This document shows, piece after piece, positions 29,407 through 41,600 of a stretch of DNA of 64,000 nt (positions are counted from its first letter, which is position 1; each line of letters opens with the position of its first letter). The notes under the pieces are model-generated. The model saw nothing but the letters and a program-made list of their open reading frames with translations, was not told the origin of the DNA and made no database searches. Where the stretch lies: NCBI GenBank assembly GCA_040954595.2, contig CM082583.2:8866001-8930000 (forward strand), given 5' to 3'. The position numbers and the translations under genes were made by a program. Source of the DNA: Balanoglossus misakiensis (lineage: Eukaryota > Hemichordata).

Positions 29407-32286
29407 ATGGCCGCCCCCATGGATGTCAACACTACGCCATCCGCTTTCGTCGTAGTCGGGAATATTCCTTCCAATTTCCATTCTGCAGACTTGAGGAACT
29501 ATTTTTCTCAATTCGTAGAATCAAAGGGATTTGAATGTTTCCATTTTAAGCACCGACCAGAAGTCAAAGATGAAATAACTGCGACACCCTCAGCCTCTGG
29601 CAGTGACGTGTTGACAGGTTCACCATACACTCAGAACAGGAAAGACAGACGTCCCAAAATAACTCGGAAAACACTGTGTTGTGTTGTCAAACTTAATAGT
29701 GTAAAAGCTGGGCAGTTTATGAAAATGTACCATGGAAAGTTGTGGGTCGAAAGAGATGGTTCAGCGATGGCCTGCAAATGTAGAATAACAAAGATTAAAC
29801 TTCGAAATGACGTCGACGGTACGTATTTTCATGACTTGGGCAGAGGTTTGCTGCGAGTCCGTAGCCCTACCATTTCACCGTCTGTAGCTTGTTGGGAACA
29901 GCCTACAGACGGGGAAGTCGTGGGGCTACGGACCCGCAGCAAGGCAGTGGTTTGACAAAACTGATTCATAACAAGATAATTCCTTTGTACATGTATATTC
30001 AATACACGACTGATGTGTAAACAACTTAGCATAGAGTATATAGTAATTAACCCTTTTACCTCCATGGTTAACCTTTGGTGAACATGCATCATTCATCAGA
30101 CGCCATATTCTTCTGGACATATTCTTTTTATCCTTCAGTTCACATTTGCTGGCGTACAGCCTGAACTAGTTTGACTAGGTATACAAATGATTGTTCACTT
30201 TTCCCCTCTTATTTGCATACCAGGGAGTGGAAATACGACGTACAAAACCAGGAAGGAAAAACAGCTTATACCAGACGACAGAGAAACTTTTACAGCAAAC
30301 GACCTACTCGGTCTCTCAGAGTTGTCCCCACCTTCTGTTATGCCTAACGGTAATGTGGGAACCCCCACGTCCTTCTTCATGAAGTTGATCAGATCATGCC
30401 AAATGCCGCCTTCAATTATCAAGAAACTAGGATTGGTGTTTCCGAAGTCTAGGTCCACGAGGAGATATGGGAATGTGCCGTTCTCGTACGGGGGAGAGGT
30501 GCATCTTGGAGGGGAGATAGAAAGCGTGTATGGTGTGGACAGTGAGGAAGTGAGAGACCCTGAATGTGAAGGGAAATCATCTACAGAGCATTCAGGTGAT
30601 TCTCCCCATGAAGGAAACATTGCAAACTCCAGGAAATCAAAGGACTATGAAAATGTGAACAAACACTCCAGGCTTCTGAAGAAGAAAAAGAGTAAAGATG
30701 TGAACCATGATAAGGACTTGGAACCAGAGAAGGTACATGCACATTATCAGAATAAGTGGTTATCAAAAAATGGTTATGCACCTAGATTTAAATCTAAACA
30801 CAGAACCGTATTTTCATTGCAGGATGATGATGACGATGACGATGATGATACGTGTGAAGATTGGGAACGGCATGAAGCATTGCATGACGATGTAACAGAA
30901 CAAGGTCGGATTAAGGAGCGACTGTATGAAGAGGAAATTGAACTCAAGTGGGAGAAAGGCGGATCAGGATTGGTCTTTTACACAGATGCTAATTACTGGG
31001 ATGAACAAGAGGGAGGTATGTCGTAGAGTTAGATCATTTCACCCAAAAGGTTTCATGTGAATACCATGGTAATGGTAATTGGTAACACTTGGAGAAATTA
31101 ATGCCAATTGGATGTTGTCATTTATAAAGATGGACATATATTGATCCAACATAACCCTTAAAAACCAAATGACCCAATCCATACGAAGTGTTGCACTAAT
31201 GAATACAGCCATGCTCTTGACTGCACAGAGAAACAATAACGTTTGATTGATATTTCAGATTTTGACGAACGTACAGCGGATGATTGGGATGTCGACATGA
31301 GCATTTACTATGATCCAGGTAATATATGCAGCTTTGTATTTTTTCTTCCCTTCTGTGTGCCTGAGCTTTAGTTGGCTGTTTCTTAAGGGAGATATCAACC
31401 ATTTATTTTTCTTTTATTTTTTCGCATCAACTTACTTTACTATTATTGTGTAGATGGAGGGGATAAAGACGCAAGAGATCTGATGCAGATGAGACTTGAA
31501 GAGCAGCGGAGGGCAGGGGCTGAAGATTGTGTGCATCCGAACAGAATTGGACATTTTGAATCACACACAAAGGTAAGATTACGTTCACCTGTATACACAA
31601 CTCAAGCTGTGTTGCTTTTGCATGTGTGTCAGATAATTCAGAAAATACGGGTACACCCCCAGCAAGATTATGTTGCTACACTTTGTACATTTGTTTCTGA
31701 TTATCGCTTGTGACTTTCTCACTAACCCAGGGGATTGGTCGAAAAGTTCTAGAGAAACAGGGATGGACTGACGGTGAGGGACTTGGCAGTAGCGTGATAG
31801 GACTGGCAGAAGCCCTGACAAATGAAGGTCAAAATCCACGCCAAAGGATGGGATTTGGGTGAGTGTTTCTCATATGTGTGTGTGTCTACCTGTTTGTGTG
31901 TGTATCTACCTGCTTGTGTGTACTAACAGCACATTGCCGTGTATGGGTGTTCTTATGATCAGAAAATTTAAAGTTAAATTTGCAATTGTTCTCACGTCAA
32001 GAAAATCATCACTTTTTGTGGTAATCATTATCCCTGGGCCACTTTCAAGTCAGAATCATACATTAAGTCCATGTATCTCATTCTGTCTACTCGTAGTTAC
32101 TACGGAGAGAAACTCAACAGAAATGTCAAAAGGAAGAAGCTGGAAAGGGGAATCATTTCCACAATTTACGATGAACCGGACGAAATGGCACCCACAGAAC
32201 CAGTCTTCCGTTCGCAACATCCATGGACTCTCAAGTACAGGCCGAACATTCAGTTCATGAAGGCGCGTGATACAGATGACAGCTGA
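29407..32286 (+). CDS. GPATCH3: GPATCH3 (G-patch domain-containing protein 3) orthologue
   Basis: Six exons: 29407-29818, 30224-31015, 31259-31318, 31454-31572, 31731-31858, 32097-32286, giving 566 aa. The N-terminal domain (VVVGNIPSNFHSADLRNYFSQF) matches the human protein (IPSVLRSAHLRSYFSQF). Next come MPNGNVGTPTSFFMKLIR and FPKSRSTRRYGNVPFSY, an acidic run, and the strongly conserved block ELKWEKGGSGLVFYTDA / DFDE-TADDWDVDMS / DGGDKDARD. The G-patch follows as GIGRKVLEKQGWTDGEGLG. The protein ends with GEKL and a segment matching human LISTIYDEP. G-patch proteins bind RNA and activate DEAH helicases; human GPATCH3 is also reported to restrain MAVS signalling, which is not inferred here. 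The ATG fits the human N-terminus. A palindromic MITE lies in intron 1, 29 bp past the donor. Confidence 0.94.
29848..29942. mobile_element. Palindromic MITE (TTGCTGCGAG family), copy 1
   Basis: A 95-bp near-complete palindrome in GPATCH3 intron 1. The left end TTGCTGCGAGTCCGTAGCCC pairs with the right end GGGGCTACGGACCCGCAGCAA, and the arms extend through an inner CCGTCTGTAG/CTACAGACGG. It shares its ends with the copies at 34601-34683 and 49518-49635. Confidence 0.7.
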
Positions 32287-33020
32287 CACCGTTGGCAACA
32301 TATCATAACCAATGCTAAAATTGAGTTCTGCTAGGGGATGCAAATAGCAGTACATGAGTCAGACAGCCACAACATATACTTCAGTGTCAATCGGAACAGA
32401 TCTTTTATTTACAATTGGTCGCACGAGGGCGCTGTCACACTTGTGAGACCCATCTTAGATCCTCGCCGCAAGAAGTACAGCAGAGTATTGGCACTTTGCA
32501 AAAAGGCCATGGACAAGAGTACCAAGTGACAAAGTTTCTGTCTAAACTTAAAGCTGATGAGATAAAAATCCCAAATACGTTGTGTCTCAATGCACATCAA
32601 AGCAAACAGTGTAAATGGCTTGTTAGTAGACCCTGGAAATTCCTAGCATACTGAACTCAAAATATACCAATGAGAAACATCACGCCAGCTGTCAATGTTT
32701 AAAAGATTACAGACTCCACATGGTGAATGAAAATGCTGTGTCTCCAAAACTCACAAAAGGGGTACATTACAATTCTATATGGTACATCCACTGTATTCAG
32801 TAATAAATTGATGAAGATAATCTAGTTCTATTTTTTTTATATAATATTAAACTCTACCATTGTACAAGCAATTATTCCAAGTCTCCTGGGACATTGTCAC
32901 ATTACATTGAAACACAACTTTGAAATCTGTGCCACAAATTTGAGGTTTCATGACGTTTTGACAAAAATACCAATGCACTCCAGAAAGCTTTGAGGGACAT
33001 AGGGCGACTCAGTGACACAT
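32287..33020. other. Convergent GPATCH3 / carbonic anhydrase 3' region
   Basis: No further exon was seen. The 3' UTRs of both tail-to-tail genes must share these 734 bp. A poly(A) hexamer for GPATCH3 lies at 32802-32807. Confidence 0.5.
32802..32807 (+). terminator. Candidate poly(A) signal for GPATCH3
   Basis: An AATAAA hexamer lies about 516 bp past the GPATCH3 stop and is the clearest one before the convergent neighbour. Confidence 0.45.
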
Positions 33021-34997
33021 TTACTTGTTAGGTTCATGTTCCACCTGGTGGTGGCATGTGCTACACTCGGTAAGCAGGTGTTCACACGACCCTTCGTCTA
33101 TTTCTATGTAGCGTTTCTCCTCCCGACTGAAGAGGTAGACATCGCCGGTGTAGACGTCGAACCACATTGCATGAAGGTGTACTTGGTCACTTTCCAGGTG
33201 ATCCTTCAGAAAACCATACGAACTGATGTTTTGAAGCTGTTGCAGACAGTTCACCTGGGAGAGGAAACAAAAACATTTTTTTTTTATATATGAATTTTCA
33301 AAGTAGCTGAATTCCTTCCGTCTTATTGGTCAATTCATAAAAGCTTCATTGACCCAGTCAGCTGACTCACCTGTGAAAGTTTGTCTCTTATACTAAATTT
33401 GTTCTCCGGATCAATAAAAGCCTCAAAATTATGCTTAGGAGTCTCTCCTTGGAATTTCAGAGGCCCCTTCACACCCAGCTCAAGCGGTTCGAATTTGGTA
33501 AGACTGGCGTTGCCGAATCGTCTCAGCCATGCTGCAAATGGCTCCCTCTCTCTGTCCAAAAATGGTCTGTCTTTCAGATCATACAGAGCATTCATTGCCT
33601 GTGAAGATGTGAATGTGAAAAGGAGAAAAAAAGAAAATACAAACACTGATTGTGAAAGTTCAGGTAGACATTTAAAAAAAATAATTATGTACATAATCAG
33701 AACTTTCAATCCTAAAATATGAAAGATTGTGATTTTCAAAATGATAGCCCAAAACTTGATGGAAAATAATGTAAAAAGTTAGTACGTTGTACTGTCAATG
33801 GTGCATGTTGAATGTAGCAGCAATGTCTGGCAATGTCAATGAATGGACACTAAAGTACATTCGTGAGACAAGATTATCAATACTGGTACCTTACAATCAG
33901 AGTGACCACACACAATTATATGCTGAATATCATTGATAACACAGGCCAGTTCCAGAGCTGCTGGTTCCGTGTTCAAGCCCTCGCTTCCAAACAGAGTTGA
34001 GTGTGGAATGAGGTTCCCTGCGTTCCTCACAAAAAACATGTCCCCTACATTGGTCTGGCAAAACCTGGTTGGCAACATTCTACTGTCCATACAGGTGAAC
34101 ATGATGGCTGTTGGCTGTAAAAAAATTAAAAGTAAGATTTATACTTATAATGGCAGATTAAATCCTAAGGGACATATAGCAACCACCAGTGCGAGTGAAT
34201 ATTTGTGACAAGTTATATCTTTCTAGGAATTCTCCCCGACCAAGAATCTTTAATTTTGGTAAACTAAGAGAAATTATTACGCCTCACGCTGTATTCCATA
34301 CTCTTGATTGGCTGAGACCTAACCATATGACATAGGTAAAAACAACGTGATATTATATGGTTGCCATGGAGTCTATGGCCCAAATGAAATGGAATCTCCC
34401 AACTACCAGAGCATTTGACCCAGCATTGACCCACAAGTCACAGTTGGAGTGACCTCATGTGACCCTTGGCCGCGTCTTAAAAATCATGCTATTTTTTTTA
34501 CAGTTGCTCGGACACCTGACGATGAAACATGGATTTTTTAATACTGATACACATGTCTTCTGCAACTCCATGAGGGTTGTATTAAGTTCGTAATAAAAAG
34601 TTGCAGCGAGTCCGTACCCCACTTCCCAACAACCTACACTCCACGCGGTGAAGTGCCAGTGGTGAGTGATGGGCTCGCAGCAAAAGGTATCAGGTAAGTC
34701 AAGCCACCATCACCATAGCAATCAGCAGCTGGGTGTAATATAGAAATACTTGAGAAAAAACTCGAGCATGATCAAGGATGTAGCCATAGACACTAGACAT
34801 GCGTGACCTTCACAGCTTGGTGATGAAAACGATCGTGAAATATGTCATGGTCAACGTGCTTGTCAGTGAACTGAAACCCGTACCGACTGTCTTACCTCGG
34901 GATTGTCTTTCACTTTTTTGAATTGGGGAACAAGGTCCTTTTTCACGGAACTCCGATATCGCAGAACCCCTCTCAACAGTTTTTCCATTCCAGGCAT
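33021..34997 (-). CDS. Beta-class carbonic anhydrase
   Basis: Four exons on the minus strand: 34997-34896, 34114-33890, 33598-33371, 33254-33021, giving 262 aa, close to other animal beta enzymes (about 255 aa). The zinc site is complete: CMDSRM (Cys42, Asp44, Arg46) and CGHSDC (His105, Cys108). FFVRNAGNLIPH and LELACVINDIQHIIVCGHSDC are typical of the family. The enzyme interconverts CO2 and bicarbonate. Animal beta enzymes are usually mitochondrial; the N-terminus here (MPGMEKLLRGVLRYRSSVKK) is basic and free of acidic runs, which would fit import but is not proof. Vertebrates have lost this family. The start is the first ATG in exon 1, and exon 1 is in phase with exon 2. It is divergently arranged with TERT. 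Confidence 0.95.
34601..34683. mobile_element. Palindromic MITE (TTGCTGCGAG family), diverged copy 2
   Basis: An 83-bp imperfect palindrome in carbonic anhydrase intron 1. The left end is TTGCAGCGAGTCCGTACCCC and the right end GGGCTCGCAGCAA. It has decayed more than the copies at 29848 and 49518. Confidence 0.55.
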
Positions 34998-35691
34998 TTT
35001 GATAATGTTCTATGCGGGGCAAGATTTTAGCTAGTGTGGTGCAGTGCAGTGTCACGTCTCAATCGAGCCTGGGAACAGCAGCTGATTGAATGACTAGCGC
35101 AAGCACATGAGAGCTCAACGCTGGTTGGCCATTACTGGCAATTGGCTCTCTTGTATCGTATCTGAAAGGTGATTGGTCTACGTCTATGCACAGTGTCAGT
35201 GACCATGGACCATGACCATTAAATTGTAAAGTAACAGACAGCTCAATATGTATAACATTTGCGAGCAGAAACTGATGAAACCAAGAGGGCATAGTACAAT
35301 AATTGACAGAAACATGATAACCAGCATCTCTTGTATAATATGTTTATATACACCATAATAGTATATCCAATGTGTAAAAAATAGCAGCCGTGCAATTTTA
35401 GGTTTTACAGTACTTTTTATTGGCAATAATTCCCAAGGTATTCCTGGGAAAACAATTGTAAAATATTATAAGATGGAAATAAACACTATAAACCATAAGA
35501 ACAAACACGTACATATTACATATATTAAAAACGTATCTTAAAATGTGTATTGTTTAAATATATATGTTTCTTACTTTTATCTTAAATAATATGATTAATC
35601 ATGGTATTTTTCTTATATGCAGCACGCAGACAAGACCGATGGTGAATTACTAGCATGAAAAAAATGACAAAAGTTACTTTCTAAACAAGAA
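34998..35691. promoter_or_regulatory. Divergent intergenic region, beta-carbonic anhydrase / TERT
   Basis: These 694 bp separate two start codons pointing away from each other, so both promoters and 5' UTRs must lie here. A TGA stop in frame just upstream of the TERT ATG supports that start. I could not assign E-boxes or a TATA element with confidence. Confidence 0.4.
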
Positions 35692-38600
35692 ATGGAAGCC
35701 ATCAAGCTAGCATACAAGAAGACGGCTACTTTGCTGGAATATATCCAGTCGCTTGTCGGAAACCGGAAAATACAGCCTCTCATCCAAGAAAACGATAAGC
35801 CAATGTATTTATTGTCCACTTTATATATATGATGTCAGTCTATGTATTGTGCATTAAATATTATACCTTCACAGAGATTTCAAAGAAAGTGATTTCTATG
35901 GTTGTGGAACATCACTTTCCTGGTTAAATGAGCCTTGAAGTGACTACAATTATGGAAAATTATCCATATCACAATTTCATGATAGGCAGTTTACATTCTG
36001 TGCGATATTTTCATGTCCTGGCTTTTCGGGATGAGGTTGCATGACCACACAAGAAACAAGCTGGACAGCCAATGAGATCATCAATAATGAGCACAACGCA
36101 TTTTGTTGTTTTTATGATACAGATACAAACGCATACTGGAAACGACTATCGTTGGTGTGAACAAGGAATGCACAACTCAGCTGTCGTTGGAGCAGGTCTC
36201 GTATCAAAGTGATATCGTTGAGCGGGCAACTGAGGTGTGTGTATATGTGTGCCGATCTAGTCAAACTGTAGATCTGTGTTATCCTGTAGAATTGATGTGA
36301 GAGACAGGAGCATTTATTAGAGTCTTGGAGGGTAGAAGGCATGTCAGTGTTAATTCTTTCAAGAAAATGTTTGAAACCCAGCTGTCTAACATGTAGCCTG
36401 CATACAGCAGGCTAAACCTGGGTGTGTTGATACCATGTGCGAATTGTTACAAATACCAAGCTTCTGCAGTTTTTATGTTTGTTTAACAGATACATGTATT
36501 GTTCTTTTTTCTTCTTCAGTACATATTTGAAAAGGACGAATGGAGAAATATTTTCATTTTTGGCTTAAAAAGCGTACGTATGTTCAATTTGTTATTAGCG
36601 AATGCGATACATTATGAGTGTGTATGTAGTAATGCTGTGACACTAAAAGGAAAGTTTTGAAATCTCACCAGTGACAGAGACAATAAGAAGTGAGCAATTT
36701 TTCTCTTTATATCCATGCACATCATAGGTGCGCAAAGATACAGATGGATGTGGGGGGTTTTCGGCAAGGAGAGATATTGAAGAGTCCCAGCTCGGGCGTG
36801 GCAGCAGTAGATTCCGGCAAAAGACATGGAAAACACTGCTAGAAAGGTGAGTCACACAAGGACTGAGGGGAGAGGTTAAAAAACCTCCAGTTTTGCTTGC
36901 ACAAAGTGTCAATACAAAAAAGTTGTTTTTGTTTATTATTAAATTTGCTTCGTTTTTCAGGGTTGGTGATGACATCATGTTTCACTTACTGGTCAGTACC
37001 AGCATGTTCTTCTTTGTAGAACCGGACTGTTATGTACAAGTCTCAGGTACTGTATTTACCTTGCCATTACACGTAGTAAATTTTATAGTGAGGTATATTA
37101 AATCGTTTGATGAGAAAGCCTTTATCCTTCGTCCAGACTTTCTTTTTACAAAATGTTGCTTCACTGCTTTTCCTGCTCTTGAAGGCAGGTGGACACTCTT
37201 GTTGTTGTCTGGGGCAATTTCCAATATTCTCGGTACAGTTGCCCTTAAACACATAATATTTCTCTATGTTTATTTTGTGTATGTAAACATACAGGTGTGC
37301 CACTTTGTAACCAAGGTGTTGCCAGTCTAAAGAAATCAAGACAAAATGATAAGGGCAAGAGAAAAGCTAGCACAGAAATAAATGAAATGCCCAGGAAGAA
37401 GAGACGACTGCAGTCTATTGATGGGAGTGAAAGAATGAAAAACAAAAAGAGAATAAGATGTGATGATGATGATGATGATGATGTCAAAACGACAAAGAGA
37501 CAGAAGGTGACTGCAGTGGTAGATGGTAGTGCAGCAAGGGTTGATGGGTGCGGTGATGGCGATGATGATGATGGAGTCATAGCAACCGAGACACAGAAGG
37601 AGACTCCAGCAGTAGAGGTTAGTGCAGCAAGGGTTGATGGACGCAGTGATGGTGATGATGAGTTAGCCAGACAGGTGTCGAGAAGCCAGAAAAGCAAGGA
37701 ATTAACACCAGAGCAGAATCAAGACGCACTCACTTCAGACAGTCAGCGACCAGGTCCTGGAGGCAACGAGATCACTGTGCGTGGAGTCAAAGACAACAAG
37801 AGAAAGCGAAAAAACAGAAGGAGAAAAAAGAAACAAGCACAAACTGTAAACACATCTTCAAAACTGAAACATACGGCCAAAGGTAGAGGAATAGTAGAAG
37901 GGAAAAACAGACGCCGTAAACTCAAGAGAGAAAAGAAGTCTAAATCAGTGAAGAGGATGTTCACAGTAGACGAAAGGTTGGTTTTTTTATGAGGTAGCTC
38001 ATGACGGTGTTTAACGAAACATTTCTACCTGTTCATGGAGTTTCTCTGTCCTATATGTGTCATACTAGAGATTTTACCAATTCTACTTTTATACTTGTTG
38101 GTGGCTCCACATTATAAATATTTTATATGATTTTTCAACAGTGAATTGATACCAAGGGATTTTATACTCTATAGTAAATGTTACAAAGAGATGCTGCTGA
38201 AATCATGTGAGTGAGTTTGCTACGAATAGTGAAAATTTCATTTTATCACATGTAACCCGTCTCATCCGTGTTTGAAAATTCATTCCATTATTAAATTATT
38301 GTATTCTTCCAACAGTTGATTTAAATGCATGCAAAGCCAGCAATAAGGGTGCTGTGAAACTGCTACAGAAAATTTTCCCAGAAATCAAGGAGAAAATGAA
38401 AAAAACATCTAGTAAAAAAGTGAGTACTTCATAAAGATAGCACAGATTGAAGGCCATTTTTAAATAAATTTGAGACAATTTTGCTCTGTCATTAAAATAT
38501 TGCTTATGTTCAGTATGCTTTCAACTTCTCATGACTTGAAAATCTCAGCTTTCCTTTGAAATTTGTATATTTTATTCTACAGGTACAGAGATTGCCAGGA

Positions 38601-41600
38601 TATTTAATTGGAATCAAGAATGTATTGGTTAAACTACTGAAGAACCATAGGTAAGATTGCGAACTATGTCCTTAGATTTGACAAAGCATTTGCCACAAAT
38701 TTAAAGTACCATTGTCATTCTTAGCCACACCAAAATAGATGTTCTGATGAAGTGATTTCACAGGTTTGATTTAAGGAATCTAAGTTACCCCCCCCCCCCT
38801 TTTTTTTGTCAAGAAAATGCAGATACGACATCCTGGTGCATCACTACTGCCCTGTTAGGCGATCTGGTAAACGGTCAAAAGGTGGAGACATCGGCAGTTG
38901 GGCTCCAGATGCAGAAAGAGACCCAGGTGAGACAGTACCGGTACAATCAGTTTAAATTTACATTTTGGTGGTCCCTGCACGGCTAGTAGCAAGATAAGTT
39001 AAAAAAAACGTCATGTGCTTTATATTTCCACTCTTCAGTTCTAGTTCAGAAAGATGAAGTTCCAGTTCAGAAAGACAAAGTTCAAGTTCAGAAAGACGAG
39101 GTTCAAGTTCAGACAGTTGAAGTTCGAGTTCAGAAAAACAAAGCACATGTACCAGTTAAGAAAGACCGGGTTACAGTTAAGAAAGACAAAGTTTCCAGTC
39201 CTCCAAGCACTGAAGCTCTGCTGAGCCAGTACAGCAACACTGTCGACGTATATCGCTTTGTCAGAGCGGTCTGTCATCGTGTTGTGCCAACCAAGCTGTG
39301 GGGATCCAGTCACAACAGGCAGCAATTCCTAAAAAGTAATTATAATTAATTCCACTCAATGCAACACTTAATGGACCCGTATCAGTTTCTCTTCCTATAT
39401 GTTCCAGTCTTCCTAGGACAACACCAAGATACTTTGCTCAGTGTTTTTAGTGCTCAGTAGTCAAAAACTTAGAAGAGTGTCTATTCCCTTGTTGGACTTA
39501 ATATTGACCCTGATTTCTGTTATGACATCACATATTGTAGATGTGTTCCAGTGTCTGAAGCTGGGAAGGTATGAGAAGTATACTCTGAAGCAGCTGATGT
39601 TCGGAATAAAGGTAAATAACAGGACACTTTCTTTTTATTGACCCCTGTGTATAAACTTAAATCCTGGTCTTCTCTATGTGTAACATCACAACTCTGTCTT
39701 GTTCAGGTGTCAGACTGCCAATGGCTATCCAATAATTGCACTGGACACCCCAGCACCGAAGAGTCAATGAGAAACAGGGTCATCCTACATAGGATATTAA
39801 GATGGTTGATGGTCAAAGTCATCATGGTTGTTGTCAAGGTAACATACGATACATTGAGGGATGCATGGATTGATTTTCCTTTCACAACCCCCTCCCACTC
39901 CTCACTACATACTCTACACTGGTTAGTTTTGTCAATTTTTCCTTCATGCTTGGAATGCACAAGCTGCTACCATCATTCTCTGTGACCTCTTATAACTCTT
40001 GTTTTCTCCCCGACTTCTTGCAGGGAATGTTTTATGTCACCGAATCCACCGTGTACAGAAACCGCCTTTTCTACTTCCGGAAGGTCATCTGGAACAAATG
40101 CCGAGCTCTGGGTGTTGAGGGTATGTGTCAATCAAGTGCATGAATCAGTTTCATTTCCAACACCAACATTATCCCCAGCAACTCATTTCATATTCACTCT
40201 CATTTGAACCAGAATACCTTCGGAAGGGCATACTGAAACAGCTACCTGCAAAAGTAGCCAAGGAAAAATTGAAGAGAATGAAGAAGACTCCTTGCAACTT
40301 GAAGTTTTTGCCAAAGACGACGAGTTTGAGACCCATCATCACTAGACCTAGTGAAAAATCAAATATGCAGGTAACCTATCTATACCTATAGTATCATGAA
40401 AATGAAGTTTTAGAGTTTATGATTAGTACAAAAGTTTGTGGAAATGCGCTTCTTACTGTAAAACTGCCTCAGTTTTCTTACAAGAAAGTTTCTTTCTCCC
40501 TGTTTATGAAAATGGTATCTACAAGAGGATATAGATTGCACTTCAAACTGTACAAGTTTTCAAGATAGAATCTCAATGTTACTAATGTAACTGTGTTTTG
40601 CTTTGTAGGCTAAAAACAACTTGTATGGGTTGTTACATGTCTTGTCTTACATCAAGGTAAGTAAAGATTTCTGTTTCTGTTTCCTTCAATCCCCACTACA
40701 TTCCCTATAATGTTATGATATACTGGATGTAGACAACTTACATTGTGATCTTGTGTGTCTTTTTCACAGAATGTGAATCCACATCTGCTTGGTTCCTCAT
40801 TGATGGGTGTGGATGAAATTTACGGAAGGTGGCTGAGGTTTGCAGTTCAATGTCGAGACAAAGGCCACGGGTGAGCTGATTGTTTTAGGAATCTTCTCTG
40901 TTTTCATCGATACTTTGGGCTTGTTTTTGAAAGGGTCTTATGCATGGCATGGGTGAACTAGAAGACTTGGTAGATGTCTTCTTCTAAATTATTTTTAGGA
41001 AATTGTACTTCGTGAAGTTGGACATTCAGAACTGCTTTGACACCATAAAGCAAGATAAACTGATGAAAGTCATGGATAATGTTCTTCAGCATGTGAGTAT
41101 CTTTTCTTTAATTTAATTTTGGCGAGTAAAGACTCCAGCAGACAAAAAAGGCACACAATTTTAGATCTGGCAGACTTTTGTCTGAGCTAAACCTGGTCCT
41201 TCCACCATGCAAAGCCTCACTATAAAGACCAATGATGTGAGAAAATGTGTATGGAGTTTTTTCGCAGAAAGAGTGAGGAGTCCTGCTCCACGTATGACAC
41301 CCAGCATGCATCATCCCAAATGGTGGTTTGACTATGGAGTTTGTGGGGGTTTTTTTTTTTGCTTAGCTTGGTGACGAAAAGTACGTACTGAGATACTACT
41401 GGGTGGTTGGCAATCATCGTAACAATATCGTCAAACGTCTGAGATGGAGTATGACTCCACTGGCGGATCTAATACCAGAGTTCGTCAAGTATATCGCCCA
41501 TGAAAGACAGAATAGAAGCAGCTACAGCAAGAAAGTGGTGTTTGAGCTGGTAAGTTCACTCAAAGTCAAAGGGGGAATATCAGAATTTTTGTGATTTTCT

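Noticed and set aside
38958-39325. Minus-strand frames with LSELEL and VFLNxN repeats
   Set aside because: They are antisense readings of the TERT 21-bp coding repeat; the plus-strand reading lies in the TERT frame with flanking conserved motifs.
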